This document shows, piece by piece, positions 37,523 to 46,505 of a stretch of 55,101 nt of DNA (within the stretch, counting starts at the first letter, position 1; the number at the start of each line of letters is the position of its first letter). The position numbers and the translations under genes were made by a program. The notes beneath the pieces were generated by a model. The model saw only the letters and a program-made list of their open reading frames with translations. It did no database searches and had not been told where the DNA came from. The DNA comes from Frankiales bacterium (GTDB taxonomy: Bacteria; Actinomycetota; Actinomycetes; Mycobacteriales; SCTD01). The DNA lies in NCBI GenBank assembly GCA_025465465.1, contig JAODND010000007.1, forward strand, positions 1 through 55,101, written 5' to 3'.

Positions 37523-38257
37523 CTATTTCCGAGTCCCGTCCGCCGGGGCTGGCCGCACAGACAGCCGTCGATGCGTCCCGTCCAACACGGCCTGCCACTG
37601 TGCTCGCCAGCCGGCCAGCGGTATCGTGGCAGTAGGCGCCAGCGCCACCGAGATACTTGCGATGTCTTGCTCCGCAAGGATGAGCCTGTCGTAGGCCAGC
37701 GGCTCGGCAACCCGTCCCGGCTCTCGGGTCACCCTCATGGGCGCTTGAAGCGCAAGGTCACGCATCTCGTGCTCATCGCCAGTGGGGTAGGCCAAGAGCT
37801 GGCCCTCAACGAGACGACCGTCGCGCAGCTCGACCCCAATCCAGGTGAAACGGTCGCCTCGCCCTCTGCCCAACGCACCAGCCCACACGGTCTCCCGCAC
37901 ATGGTGTGGCCGTGGACCACGGTGGATCACGGAGACGAGGAGCAGTGCAAGCACCTCGGCCAACACGAACACGACGAGCATCGTCACCGTAAGGCGCCGG
38001 ACGTGTGCTTCCACGTAGCCGTCGGGACCGCGGGCGAGCGCGGTGACGTCGGCCAGCCGGCTGAGCGAAGCGGGCACCACAGCCCAGATGGCGAGCGCTA
38101 CTCCCGTGGTCGCGAGACCCACGGCGACGACCTCAAGGAGCTCATCGAGTCCAACGCGCGGCAGGCTGGCACTTCTGCTCGACCTCAGCCTGAGGTAGGT
38201 CCAGCCGGGCACGAGGGCGAACAAGAACGCCGCTGTCAGCGTCGCTGAGGGCAGCAC
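37523..38257 (-). CDS. DUF6338-like membrane protein
   Basis: A 244-residue protein with an N-terminal hydrophobic segment (about 4-22), two further ones (about 42-62 and 88-112) and a cytoplasmic beta-rich C-terminal half with G-D-R-F-T-W-I-G-V-E-L-R-D-G-R. This resembles DUF6338 proteins, which are frequent near restriction and defence genes. It directly abuts the stop of the small gene upstream (38,258). No enzymatic motif is seen. Confidence 0.7.
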   Translation of the reverse strand: MLPSATLTAAFLFALVPGWTYLRLRSSRSASLPRVGLDELLEVVAVGLATTGVALAIWAVVPASLSRLADVTALARGPDGYVEAHVRRLTVTMLVVFVLAEVLALLLVSVIHRGPRPHHVRETVWAGALGRGRGDRFTWIGVELRDGRLVEGQLLAYPTGDEHEMRDLALQAPMRVTREPGRVAEPLAYDRLILAEQDIASISVALAPTATIPLAGWRAQWQAVLDGTHRRLSVRPAPADGTRK

Positions 38258-38446
38258 CTACTCGTCGGACCCTGTCTGTTGCTGGTCCGAGACCGGCGGT
38301 GAGCCACCCAGCCCCATGGTTGGCGGCGTCCAGTCGCTCGGCATGTCCTGCGACGTCACGATCTCGATGCCCTTGCGGACCTCGCCCTCATGGAACGCGG
38401 CATTCTCGCGTTCCATGAAGTCCCGCTCGCCGGGCTGTTCGCTCAT
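38258..38446 (-). CDS. Small acidic hypothetical protein, 62 aa
   Basis: A charged N-terminal half (E-R-D-F-M-E-R-E-N-A-A-F) and a Pro/Gly-rich C-terminus. The purine run AGGAGAGG lies about 4 nt before the ATG as a ribosome site. It is probably expressed with the DUF6338-like gene, which starts one base after its stop. No family recognised. Confidence 0.6.
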   Translation of the reverse strand: MSEQPGERDFMERENAAFHEGEVRKGIEIVTSQDMPSDWTPPTMGLGGSPPVSDQQQTGSDE

Positions 38447-38522
38447 GAACCTCTCCTCTCGTTAGCGCCGATGGTCCCACGGTGCACCGACAAGTGGGGC
38501 GCGACAGCACCGTCTGCGTACC

Positions 38523-38528
38523 TAGAGT
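38523..38528 (+). promoter_or_regulatory. Leaderless -10 hexamer for the AlbA_2 fragment gene
   Basis: TAGAGT is followed by 7 nt and then GTG 38536. Confidence 0.35.
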
Positions 38529-38535
38529 CGTCGGT

Positions 38536-38877
38536 GTGACGCATTCCTGGGTACCTCAGACGCCAGAGGACGTCGTGGACGCTGCCTCCCATGGACTGCT
38601 CGAGGAGGGACACCACCTCGACATCAAGCGGGAACTCGCCGGCGGGGCCGGCCAGAACAAGGAGGCCGCGAAAGACATGGCCTCGTTCGCGGTTGACGGC
38701 GGTCTTCTCATCTACGGAGTCGACGAGGTGACCACCCCTCCGACCGCCGCTCCCATCCCGCTCGCCGGCCTCGCTGAGCGGTTGGAGCAGATCGCACTCA
38801 CTGCGGTCACAGAGCGGGTTTCGCAGTGCTCTTCACGCAGCACTGGGTACTGCTGGATGATTGCGAGTATCCGCTAG
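38536..38877 (+). pseudogene. Truncated AlbA_2 (Schlafen-type) DNA-binding domain protein
   Basis: A 113-residue reading frame whose first about 85 residues match the AlbA_2/Schlafen AAA_4 domain (H-H-L-D-I-K-R-E, K-D-M-A-S-F-A, G-G-L-L-I-Y-G-V-D). After about A-V-T-E-R the peptide turns Ser/Cys-rich and ends at TAG 38,877. This looks like a frameshift and loss of the rest of what is normally a 400-500-residue protein. It could still be expressed as a short DNA-binding fragment. Confidence 0.7.
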
Positions 38878-39009
38878 GTCTCGCTGGCGCGATGACCCAC
38901 GTCCTCAGGCACCGTCCCATCCTCAATCAACCTGTTACCACGGTAGGCACGACGCCCGGTGACGCCTACTCGGTCGCTATGTGACGCAACCAGCCTGTAC
39001 ACATAGACC

Positions 39010-39984
39010 ATGCCGCCGCGGACGCCCGTCAGCGCTGCCGAACTCGGCGCCAGCCTGCGCCGTTGCACCGCTGCGGCGCATTCGATGGGGCGCGCGAACC
39101 TGTGGACACCCGCACCGTCCGCGCTCGACGCATGGGCGCGTGCTGCCCAAGGCGAGGAACTTGCGCTCACCATCACGGAGGCAGATGCCCACGCGGCTGT
39201 GCTCGTCCAGTCCAGCCTCGACCATGCCGACGCAGTGGCGCACTACATCACCCGAGGTTCACCCTTCCTCCCCCACAGCATCGGCAGGACCGCCATCGAG
39301 CACGGGCTTCGCGCGATGCACTACCTCGATGACCAGGCGGACGAGCTGGCGCGTGCAGCGCGTCGGATCAACGAGTGGCTGTACGCCCTCGAGGAGAGCG
39401 CCCGACGGCGCAAGGGCATCGTGGCGGCAGGACACCCTGGCGCCGACACCCTGCAGGACGAGCAGCCCATGCTCGACCGGATCGTGTCCCGCGCTGAAGC
39501 ACTTGGGCTGCCCGTGACCAAGGGCAAGCAGCCGTGGCATGTCGGCGATGAGTGCCGCTGGAGCACGATGAAGCTCGCCGAGCACTACCTGAGTGGCTCA
39601 GGCGGTGGCGGGGTCGCCTCGATGGTCATGAGGACCCACGCCGCCATGGACCACGGTGTGGAGACCGCCCTTCTTGGCACCGTAGGCGACAAGGTGGGAC
39701 CGCACGGCGTGAACGTCTTCCAGCCCACTCCCATGGATGTTCCTCGACTCGCCTTCACCCTGATGGGCGTACCACTCACCAGCATCAGCGCGATCCGCGC
39801 TCTCCATCACCACTACGGCTGGCCGAACGACGACAAGGTCGCAAAGGAGGCCGCAAGGGAGCATCAGCGCACCTTAGAGTTCTGGCAGCGGGCCATCGCC
39901 GAGTACCTGGATGAGGACGCCCCCGAACGGCCACGCACTGGCATCTTCGGCGAGCGGGGCTTCGGCCAGCCACGACCGATGTAG
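39010..39984 (+). CDS. Hypothetical protein, 324 aa
   Basis: A largely helical soluble protein. H-Y-I-T-R-G-S-P-F-L-P-H-S-I-G-R-T-A-I-E-H is near residues 77-97 and W-S-T-M-K-L-A-E-H-Y is in the middle, with several conserved-looking histidines. It has the feel of uncharacterised actinobacterial accessory proteins. No signal peptide, membrane helix or known catalytic motif is seen. It follows the truncated AlbA_2 gene. Confidence 0.7.
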   Translation: MPPRTPVSAAELGASLRRCTAAAHSMGRANLWTPAPSALDAWARAAQGEELALTITEADAHAAVLVQSSLDHADAVAHYITRGSPFLPHSIGRTAIEHGLRAMHYLDDQADELARAARRINEWLYALEESARRRKGIVAAGHPGADTLQDEQPMLDRIVSRAEALGLPVTKGKQPWHVGDECRWSTMKLAEHYLSGSGGGGVASMVMRTHAAMDHGVETALLGTVGDKVGPHGVNVFQPTPMDVPRLAFTLMGVPLTSISAIRALHHHYGWPNDDKVAKEAAREHQRTLEFWQRAIAEYLDEDAPERPRTGIFGERGFGQPRPM

Positions 39985-40131
39985 CGGCGAGGATGGGTGC
40001 GCCACTGTCCCGAAACGCCACTGTCCTCCCTCCACCGCGCCGCCCAATCCGCGTGGCCGGGCCGCTGGAGCAAGGCGAAGTCGTTGAAGGTCGGGGGTCC
40101 GTTGGATGGGTCGCTGTTCCGCGTTGCCGTG

Positions 40132-41581
40132 TCAGTTCTGCACGACGGTGTTCGAGCCAACTACCTGGCTGAGGATGAGGTCGTTGATCGCCCAGGCCGG
40201 GTTGCGCTGCGCATGCCCTTCCGCCGAGCTCATCAGCCTGAAGTGGCTCGGAACCTCGGAGCCCTCGCTGTCGCTGTAGCCGTCGTTCATGAACTCGCAG
40301 ACGACCTTAATCTCCTGCTGCCTGAAGGTGGCAGTCAGCTCCCAGGCGTCGTAGACCGACCCGGTGAAGGTGAGGTGCAGCGTTCCGCGCTGCGTGTCGA
40401 CGGATGTCTCAACGTCACCGGGCGTTCGCTCGAAGACCTCAAGCCACTCGAAGCCCTCAAGGCCCGGCACGAACGTCAGCAGGTCGAGCACTTCGCGAAG
40501 GGCGTCGTCTGCGTCCTCGTACTCCTCGGGGTCAGGAAGGTGCGCGATGGCCTCTCCCGCATCCACGACGAAGCCAGTGGGTCGGCCACCGGCGTCAAGG
40601 ATGAAACTGACGCCGACGCTGACGCTCGCTGCGGAGATCTCCAGTTCCCGAGGAACCGAGCGGTCTCCGAGGGAGTCCTGCACTACGCCGGCAATGGTCA
40701 CGTCGGCGAGAAGATGGGCGACCCCTGCGAGGTAGCCGGCGGACCTGTCGAAGGCAAGGCCGCTCAACCCAACGAGGAGTCGTCCCGCGTCGGCTCGTGC
40801 TTCCTGGTTGGCGACCTCCTTCGTAGCCGAGGTCGGAGAGTCGGCTGAACAGGTTGCCGCCCCGCAGGCGACCAAGCTCGACGTCGTCGAGGTGCCGGGC
40901 GAGCAGCGGCATGCACTCCCACGGAACCTCATGTTCGGGTGGAACAGTCTTGAACACGGCGGTCAGCGCGTCCTTCACACTGGAGTAGATGCGCGGCGGC
41001 GAGATCTGCCACGCCTTGAAGGCCGCTGGCACGTCCTTGTCGCTCGAGACGATGACGAACACGTCGGTGTCGCCGTCCGCTGCTTCGAGAAGGGCGCGCA
41101 GCGTGCTGCTGTCGGAGGCTCCAGTCTTGATGAGCCGTCGCTGACTGTCGATGCGCGTCTTGGCAGGGCCGGTGAGCATGATCTGGTCGCGCAGGCCAGC
41201 CGCTGCCACACCGTCGACCTCGAGCCGAACCAGGACGGGGCCGACATCCAGCAGGCGTTCGATCTCAGCAAGCACCCGCTCTCGCGTCACCTCTGCGAGT
41301 TCAGGCAGCGTGAGTCCGGTCGCGCTGATGTTCCTCAGCGCGGACAACGCGGCGTACCTCTCCGCGTAGGCGTGCTCGGCCCACTCCCAGACCACTGGGT
41401 CGGGGAGCCACACTTCGAACGCCCCGTGCTCGTCGAGTCGATCCACGACATCGGTGAGGCGTGCGAGGTTGAGATGCCGCGAGCCGAACGAGTTGGCGTC
41501 CAGCGCGATGGCACGCACCTTCGGCGCTGGTGGTGGCGGACCTTCCTGGGGCGCCTTTTTCCCTCGTGCCGTCACACACAT
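40132..41581 (-). pseudogene. PIN-like (DUF4935-type) protein split by a frameshift
   Basis: The upstream part (from 41581) gives a PIN-like N-terminus with L-D-A-N-S-F, V-V-W-E-W-A-E-H-A and F-V-I-V-S-S-D-K-D-V, acidic residues suited to metal-dependent RNA cleavage. The coding signal then switches frame near 40,815-40,822 (minus-strand GAAGGAGG, one extra G), and the second part continues to 40,132 with an acidic beta-rich region. Joined, the protein would be about 482 residues. It is either a recent inactivating frameshift or a sequence error. Confidence 0.75.
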
Positions 41582-41640
41582 GAGGATGCCAGGTCAGCGC
41601 CAGCCGGTTGTTCGCCTTTCGCGTCCCGCAAGCCGATCGG

Positions 41641-41748
41641 TGACCGGGACAGCAAATCGAGCCATTTTCTGCAGTCGCATCCAGCGCAGCTCGGTGTCCC
41701 GTAGACGTCGCCCGTTTGGCGGTCGCGGACAGGTGCCTTGACCGGGAC
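41641..41748. repeat. Direct repeat upstream of the small resolvase (possible res region)
   Basis: TGACCGGGAC occurs at 41,641-41,650 and 41,739-41,748, with an inverted GTCCCG between them. Resolvases commonly bind repeated subsites next to their own gene, so this is a candidate recombination site. The repeats are short and could be chance. Confidence 0.3.
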
Positions 41749-41758
41749 GGTGCTGGCC

Positions 41759-42358
41759 ATGACTACCACCACCGAAATCTCGGCATTTTTAATCGGCTAC
41801 GCACGGTGCAGCACCGCCGAGCAAGATCTCTCGGCGCAACGGCAGGCACTCGAGGCCCTCGGCGTGCCCAATGATCGCGTATACGTCGACCACGGGCTGA
41901 CCGGCACCAACCGCGACCGACCGGGGCTACGCGAGGCCATGGCCGCGTGCCGTGCTGGCGACACCCTCGTCGTCACCAAGTTGGACCGGCTTGCGCGGTC
42001 AACCCGCGATGCGCACGACATCGGTGATGAGATCACCAAGCGGGGCGTGCGGTTGCAGATCGGCGCGTCGGTGCACGACCCCACCGATCCGGTTGGCCGG
42101 CTGCTCTTCAACGTGCTGGCCATGGTGGCCGAGTTCGAGCGGGACCTGATCGTCGCGAGGACCCGTGAGGGCATGGCCATCGCGAAGGCCAAGGGCCGGT
42201 TGAAGGGCAAGCAGCCGAAGCTGAAGTCGGCCCAGGAGGAGCACTTGATGAAGCTACATCAGGCCGGGGAGCACACCAGCGCGGAGCTGGCCGACCTGTT
42301 CGGGGTCGCGAGGTCGACGGTCTATCGCGCCATCGCTCGTGCGGTCAGTGCTCCCTGA
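41759..42358 (+). CDS. Small serine recombinase (resolvase/invertase type)
   Basis: A 199-residue Tn3/Hin-type recombinase. The N-terminal catalytic domain has I-G-Y-A-R-C-S-T (catalytic Ser), D-H-G-L-T-G-T and K-L-D-R-L-A-R-S, a helix with F-N-V-L-A-M-V-A-E-F-E-R-D, and a C-terminal HTH (T-S-A-E-L-A-D-L-F-G-V-A-R-S-T-V-Y-R). It appears complete. It is unrelated to the element-end integrase and may be left from a separate transposon or act as a cointegrate resolvase. Convergent with the SIR2 gene, 8 bp away. Confidence 0.92.
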   Translation: MTTTTEISAFLIGYARCSTAEQDLSAQRQALEALGVPNDRVYVDHGLTGTNRDRPGLREAMAACRAGDTLVVTKLDRLARSTRDAHDIGDEITKRGVRLQIGASVHDPTDPVGRLLFNVLAMVAEFERDLIVARTREGMAIAKAKGRLKGKQPKLKSAQEEHLMKLHQAGEHTSAELADLFGVARSTVYRAIARAVSAP

Positions 42359-42366
42359 TCTGCGGT

Positions 42367-44181
42367 CTATCGGCCTCGTTGCCGTTGCCGAAGCTCCTCC
42401 GTGAAGGCTCCCATCACGGTCGGCGCTTCCTCGAGATCTCCGAGCAACGCTCGCCAGGGCGAGTCCTCTGCCTCGGCCAAGCTGCGACTGAAGTCGGCAC
42501 CGCTTTGTGGTTCGGCTGTCTCGCCCCAGGAGGTCCAACGATTCTCGCCGAGAAACAAGCCCGGCACGCTGGGCGGGCGCCACCACCCGTCGGGCAACGG
42601 GAGAACCCGCTGTGCAAGGGCCACGCGGTACTCGTATCGGTCGCAGGTCCAGTCGTAGTCCGCATCGTCGGGCAGGAACGCTCGAAGCGGCTCGCGGAGG
42701 TCGAGACGCAGCAGATGGCTCAGTGGCCACCACCAGCGTCCGCCGTTCTCGCCCCATCTGGGGAAGGCGTTGACGACCTCGTGATCGAGGACCTGATCCT
42801 CGCGGAGCGCGATGAAGGCAGGGAGCAGACGTTGTTCGCCGTGGTGCTCCCGCCAAGTCGGCCGGCGCAGCAGGTCGAGGAGCACGTCGTCGCGACCTGC
42901 TGCGACCGCCACGATGCCGGCGCTGCGCAGCACGAGCAGCGCAGGGAGATGCCTCATGTTCTGGAGAACGCCAACGTAGCTGCCTGGAGGTGTCCGCTTG
43001 GCAGTCATCAACCGCTGGACGGTGGCAGCCCACAGATCTGTGTGGTTGCGCTCTCGGTCGTACCAGACGCCAGTCGCGACAAGTTGGATCAACGGGGTTG
43101 TGGCCGCAACGAGATCGGCGACGAGCGGCTCGATCTCGGCGTAGGGCATGCGGGCGGTGCTCACGGGCATGGCAAGGGCGCGGTCGACAACGACGTCGGC
43201 CATCCCAGACACCAGGTCCTCGACCACGATGCGGCGAGTGCGGTCGAGCAGGCTCTGTTTCAGTCTGGTCACGGCCATGGCCGTCGTCAGCGGCGGTTCG
43301 GTGAGCTTCTCGAGCGCGTCGATGGTCGCGGTCAGCCGAGTGAACAACTGGTCGGCGTCGGCGGCGACGATCTGGCGACCGGCGTGTTGGTTCAGCAGCC
43401 TCTGCGCCACATCACCACGGCTGCTACGCGAGTCCCAGTAGACCGGGTAGCGGCGCGAGGATCGGCTCTCCATAGCGGACACCAAGGCTGTGTCCCACTC
43501 GCCTGACCAGCCCGAGATCAACAAGCCGTACTCGTCAAGCACCCGCTCGAGGAGGTCCTGCAATGCCGACGGGTACGCAGCCAGCTCGTCCACCGTGTTC
43601 CTGATCTCAAGGTGCGTGAAGTCCCCGTGCAGCTTGATGACCGTCGCCTCCGCATGCTGCAAGGGCGTCATCCCCGACAGCGCCTCGGGCGTCGCCAAGA
43701 TCTGCGCGGCCACCCCGGCGTCATCGAGGGCGCGCTCGAGAAGCCGGTCGAAGTTGGTCGTCAGGACGACGCGAACGGCGCCGCTACGGACCAGTTCCGC
43801 TACCTGTCGATGCGCCGCGCTCGGCACTTTCAGGCCCTGCTCCACCTCCTCAGGCGTGGCCTGGAAGAAGGACCGCAGAAGACCCTGTCGCGCCGCACTG
43901 GAGGGCGCGAGAGCGGCCAGCAGGTTCGAGTAGCCCAGCGGCTGACCGTCGCCATGCTCAGCCCACCACGCCTCTGGGTCTTCGGCGGCGACGTCGCCGG
44001 CGCCTTCGACATCTGGCGCTGTGGCGACGGCTGCCCTTCTGACCAGTTCGCGAACGACTCCCCAGCCGGTGGGGATGCCTGCGCCAGTCGAGACGCCCGA
44101 TCCCAGCAGCACCGCGTAAACGCCAGGATCGGCCTGCACTCCGAGCGCCAACATGGACAGAGGCTCGAGGGCGGCTGGCAC
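42367..44181 (-). CDS. SIR2-family protein with unassigned C-terminal domain
   Basis: A 604-residue protein. Residues about 20-290 are a SIR2-like NAD-binding domain: L-L-G-S-G-V-S-T-G-A-G near residue 25, T-T-N143-F-D and L-H185-G-D contain the Asn and His used for NAD hydrolysis in defence sirtuins. Residues about 300-604 are mostly helical and match nothing I recognise; in known systems such regions sense phage or bind DNA or peptides. The start may be GTG 44181 or ATG 44154. Divergent from the MerR-like regulator. A single-gene anti-phage NADase is likely but inferred. Confidence 0.85.
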   Translation of the reverse strand: MPAALEPLSMLALGVQADPGVYAVLLGSGVSTGAGIPTGWGVVRELVRRAAVATAPDVEGAGDVAAEDPEAWWAEHGDGQPLGYSNLLAALAPSSAARQGLLRSFFQATPEEVEQGLKVPSAAHRQVAELVRSGAVRVVLTTNFDRLLERALDDAGVAAQILATPEALSGMTPLQHAEATVIKLHGDFTHLEIRNTVDELAAYPSALQDLLERVLDEYGLLISGWSGEWDTALVSAMESRSSRRYPVYWDSRSSRGDVAQRLLNQHAGRQIVAADADQLFTRLTATIDALEKLTEPPLTTAMAVTRLKQSLLDRTRRIVVEDLVSGMADVVVDRALAMPVSTARMPYAEIEPLVADLVAATTPLIQLVATGVWYDRERNHTDLWAATVQRLMTAKRTPPGSYVGVLQNMRHLPALLVLRSAGIVAVAAGRDDVLLDLLRRPTWREHHGEQRLLPAFIALREDQVLDHEVVNAFPRWGENGGRWWWPLSHLLRLDLREPLRAFLPDDADYDWTCDRYEYRVALAQRVLPLPDGWWRPPSVPGLFLGENRWTSWGETAEPQSGADFSRSLAEAEDSPWRALLGDLEEAPTVMGAFTEELRQRQRGR

Positions 44182-44247
44182 GCGGTTGAACGTAGCGGCT
44201 CCGCGGACGGGTCGGGCGCTCTCACCGAGACTCTGGGCGACCGCACC

Positions 44248-44253
44248 TACCGT
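44248..44253 (+). promoter_or_regulatory. Leaderless -10 hexamer for the MerR-like gene
   Basis: TACCGT is followed by 6 nt and then ATG 44260. Confidence 0.4.
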
Positions 44254-44259
44254 CGGAGC

Positions 44260-44652
44260 ATGGACGTCGTGACCCCGTGGCCCTACACGTCACGCCGGCA
44301 GCCGCCAAGGGCTGTGCTTCCGCTGGCCGAAGGCGTCGACCTGCGCACCCGTCGCATGGTCGGGGCGGACGGCGTGCGGCACGACGTCTGCTACATCGGG
44401 ACCCTCGCCCGGTTGCTCGGCAGGAGCACTGCCACCGTCCGCCGCTGGGAGAGGCTGGGCATCCTTCCAGCCACCCCGTTCGAGGAGCCTGTAAATGGCG
44501 GTCCTGCTCGACGGCTCTACCCTGTCCAATGGATCGTCGGCGTGCTCCGCATCGCTGAGGCGGAAGGGTTGGCCGCAAGAAGGCCCGCGTGCATCGCCGC
44601 GACCAACTTCACCGCTCGAACGCAGCAACTACACCGCGAGCTGTTCGGCTGA
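44260..44652 (+). CDS. MerR-like HTH protein (possible excisionase/regulator)
   Basis: A 130-residue protein with a winged-helix DNA-binding region (I-G-T-L-A-R-L-L-G-R-S-T-A-T-V-R-R-W-E-R, about residues 48-67), then a wing with G-G-P-A-R-R-L-Y. There is no effector domain. Such small MerR-type proteins act as excisionases or regulators on actinobacterial integrative elements. Convergent with the Rep-like gene across a 252-bp gap. Confidence 0.8.
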   Translation: MDVVTPWPYTSRRQPPRAVLPLAEGVDLRTRRMVGADGVRHDVCYIGTLARLLGRSTATVRRWERLGILPATPFEEPVNGGPARRLYPVQWIVGVLRIAEAEGLAARRPACIAATNFTARTQQLHRELFG

Positions 44653-44742
44653 GAAGCGCACCCGCCGGCACGTCACTGCCCTCGTCGGCGTGCACAGCAC
44701 GTCTGCGAGCGGCCCGGCAGGTGTCGGGTTCCGCGGCGACAA

Positions 44743-44802
44743 GTTGCGCAGAAGTTGAAGCCGAGCGTGCTTCACACCTAGTACGAAGCGCATCTGCGCA
44801 AC
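44743..44802. repeat. 10-bp inverted repeat between the MerR-like and Rep-like genes
   Basis: Perfect arms GTTGCGCAGA (44,743-44,752) and TCTGCGCAAC (44,793-44,802), with a 40-nt interior that itself contains GAAGC/GCTTC repeats. Its place between convergent genes next to rep makes it either a bidirectional terminator or part of a replication origin. Confidence 0.5.
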
Positions 44803-44904
44803 TCGCAGGCGGCCGGTTGCACGCTTCGACGCCCGAGTTCGCCCATTGCGTAGCAGGTAGGAACGGCTTTGAGCTGCACGGATGCCCCCCGCATCCTTCG
44901 CGTG

Positions 44905-46266
44905 TCAGTCGTCCTTGTGCGAGCGGCGGCGCAGTACGGTCCTCGCCGCGCCCGAGTTGGAGCCTGTCCATCCTTTGTGCCTTCGCCAGTCGACATCGGG
45001 GAGCGCTTCCGTCTTCGTGCGGAGGTCAAGGTGCCGCAAGGGTCCTGTCACCTGTGATCGGGGGACGCCGACGATGTAGCCGAACCGTGCGCTGCGGCCT
45101 TCGTAGTCCCGTTTCGTGGTCGGGCTGTCATTTTGCGGCAGACCTCCTGCACGGCCATCGAGAAACGCCCTGAGGCGCTCGGCGATCAGCGGTGTCAGCT
45201 CATTGCCGCGGCTCGCTCGCAGCGGATGTCCTCCACCGATCCAGCGGTCAAGTCCCGCCCACTCAAAGCCCTCCACGAAGAGCTGCGTGATGAACCTGGG
45301 CGTGAGCAGCGCCAGCTTCCGCGATCTGCGCCGCTTGTGGGTGACGGCTCGTCCCGTCGCCATCCTGGCGAAGATCTGTCCGTCGAGCATCCGGCTCTTG
45401 AGTGCAGGCGATCTTGCTGTCACCTCCACTCGTAGCGTTCCAGCGGGTGCACGTGCTGACTTCTTGCGGCGGGCTGACTGCACCGCCTTGTCGTAGATGG
45501 CGACACGCAAGCCATTGTCGCCGCGCCGTGCGTAAGCGCTGTACCTCGTCACTCTCCTCTTGGTCTTGCCAGCGCCTGTCTGCGGATGGCCCTCGAAGAC
45601 ATCAACCCACAGGCTGGTGTCCTGCACACCGAGGAAGTCCATCGTCACGTCAATGCGGGACACGCTGAGCGTGCGGCTCAGGCAGTCCTGGTCCTCGCAC
45701 CATGGCAGTCTCCACCCCGCGCTTCCCTTCCGAGTGGGGATCGGGATCACGCGCTCCGATCTCGGCTCGGCACCTGCGGTTACCGCGTTGGCCAGGGTCA
45801 GGTCCACATGGGGGCACTGCGCAACGACGACTCCGGCGCGGGCGAGCTGGATGACGATGGCGTGGGCGTAGCCCTCGACCAGTTCAGGAGGGCAGACCGT
45901 CCAGCCATCGGGGTCGTTCAGCCGGGCCGGGTTGAACGAGACCGTGCAGTGCATGGGATGTCCGCCAGGGCCGAGATACGTCGTTGCAAGGGTTGAACGC
46001 GCGTGCGCGTGGCCGAGGCCGACATCGTGGCGTGGGTACACGCTGACGTGCGCCTTCGTCCCGCCCATCTGGGTGTCGAGCCATCGGCCCTTCAGGTACT
46101 CCGCAGCCTCGTCGTCATCGTCATCCGGCTCGCGCATGCGCCATGCGATGCCGATGTCATGCGACAGGTCAACTGCTGCGAGGGGAAACGTGAGCGTTAG
46201 GCGGTCTACACCCGCAAAAACCCTGGGATATTCATGCAGCGGTTCTGCGAAACGGTGCTTCCCCAT
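44905..46266 (-). CDS. Phage/plasmid replication initiator-like protein (Rep)
   Basis: A 453-residue protein. S-R-I-D-V-T-M-D-F, V-A-I-Y-D-K-A-V-Q and L-R-V-E-V-T-A-R fit replication initiators of the phage gene II/X and related plasmid families, where an acidic pair and a Y-D-K segment are conserved. The C-terminal quarter is basic and disordered-looking. It is encoded in one direction with the small upstream gene (11-bp gap). It implies the element can replicate as a circle after excision. Confidence 0.75.
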   Translation of the reverse strand: MGKHRFAEPLHEYPRVFAGVDRLTLTFPLAAVDLSHDIGIAWRMREPDDDDDEAAEYLKGRWLDTQMGGTKAHVSVYPRHDVGLGHAHARSTLATTYLGPGGHPMHCTVSFNPARLNDPDGWTVCPPELVEGYAHAIVIQLARAGVVVAQCPHVDLTLANAVTAGAEPRSERVIPIPTRKGSAGWRLPWCEDQDCLSRTLSVSRIDVTMDFLGVQDTSLWVDVFEGHPQTGAGKTKRRVTRYSAYARRGDNGLRVAIYDKAVQSARRKKSARAPAGTLRVEVTARSPALKSRMLDGQIFARMATGRAVTHKRRRSRKLALLTPRFITQLFVEGFEWAGLDRWIGGGHPLRASRGNELTPLIAERLRAFLDGRAGGLPQNDSPTTKRDYEGRSARFGYIVGVPRSQVTGPLRHLDLRTKTEALPDVDWRRHKGWTGSNSGAARTVLRRRSHKDD

Positions 46267-46277
46267 GCGCAGCGCGA

Positions 46278-46505
46278 TTAGTTGTAGGGGGACACGTGGC
46301 GCCGTCCTGTTGTCATTTCTACCTGTAGGACTGCACTGCTAGAGGTGGTCGTCCTCATCAAGCAGTTCTTCGCAATAACCAGCCCATTTTCGCGCTGCAC
46401 CGAGTCCCGAGCTGCGTCGCCGACGGTGACCGGAACGAGTCGCGTCGCAGCGCGGAAGTTGCCATCGGTGTCGGACGTCTGTCCGCGTGCGAAGTCGAGG
46501 CTCAT
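46278..46505 (-). CDS. Small protein upstream of rep, 75 aa
   Basis: ATG at 46505 with an AGGAG ribosome site 8 nt upstream. The protein is polar with T-R-L-V-P-V-T-V-G-D-A-A-R. No family recognised. It lies 11 bp before the Rep-like gene and is probably co-transcribed; a role in replication control is possible. Confidence 0.6.
   Translation of the reverse strand: MSLDFARGQTSDTDGNFRAATRLVPVTVGDAARDSVQRENGLVIAKNCLMRTTTSSSAVLQVEMTTGRRHVSPYN

Noticed and set aside
41572..41757. Small minus-strand frame with three cysteines between the PIN-like and resolvase genes
   Set aside because: It overlaps the start regions of both neighbours, has no ribosome site I trust, and lies over the repeated TGACCGGGAC sites.
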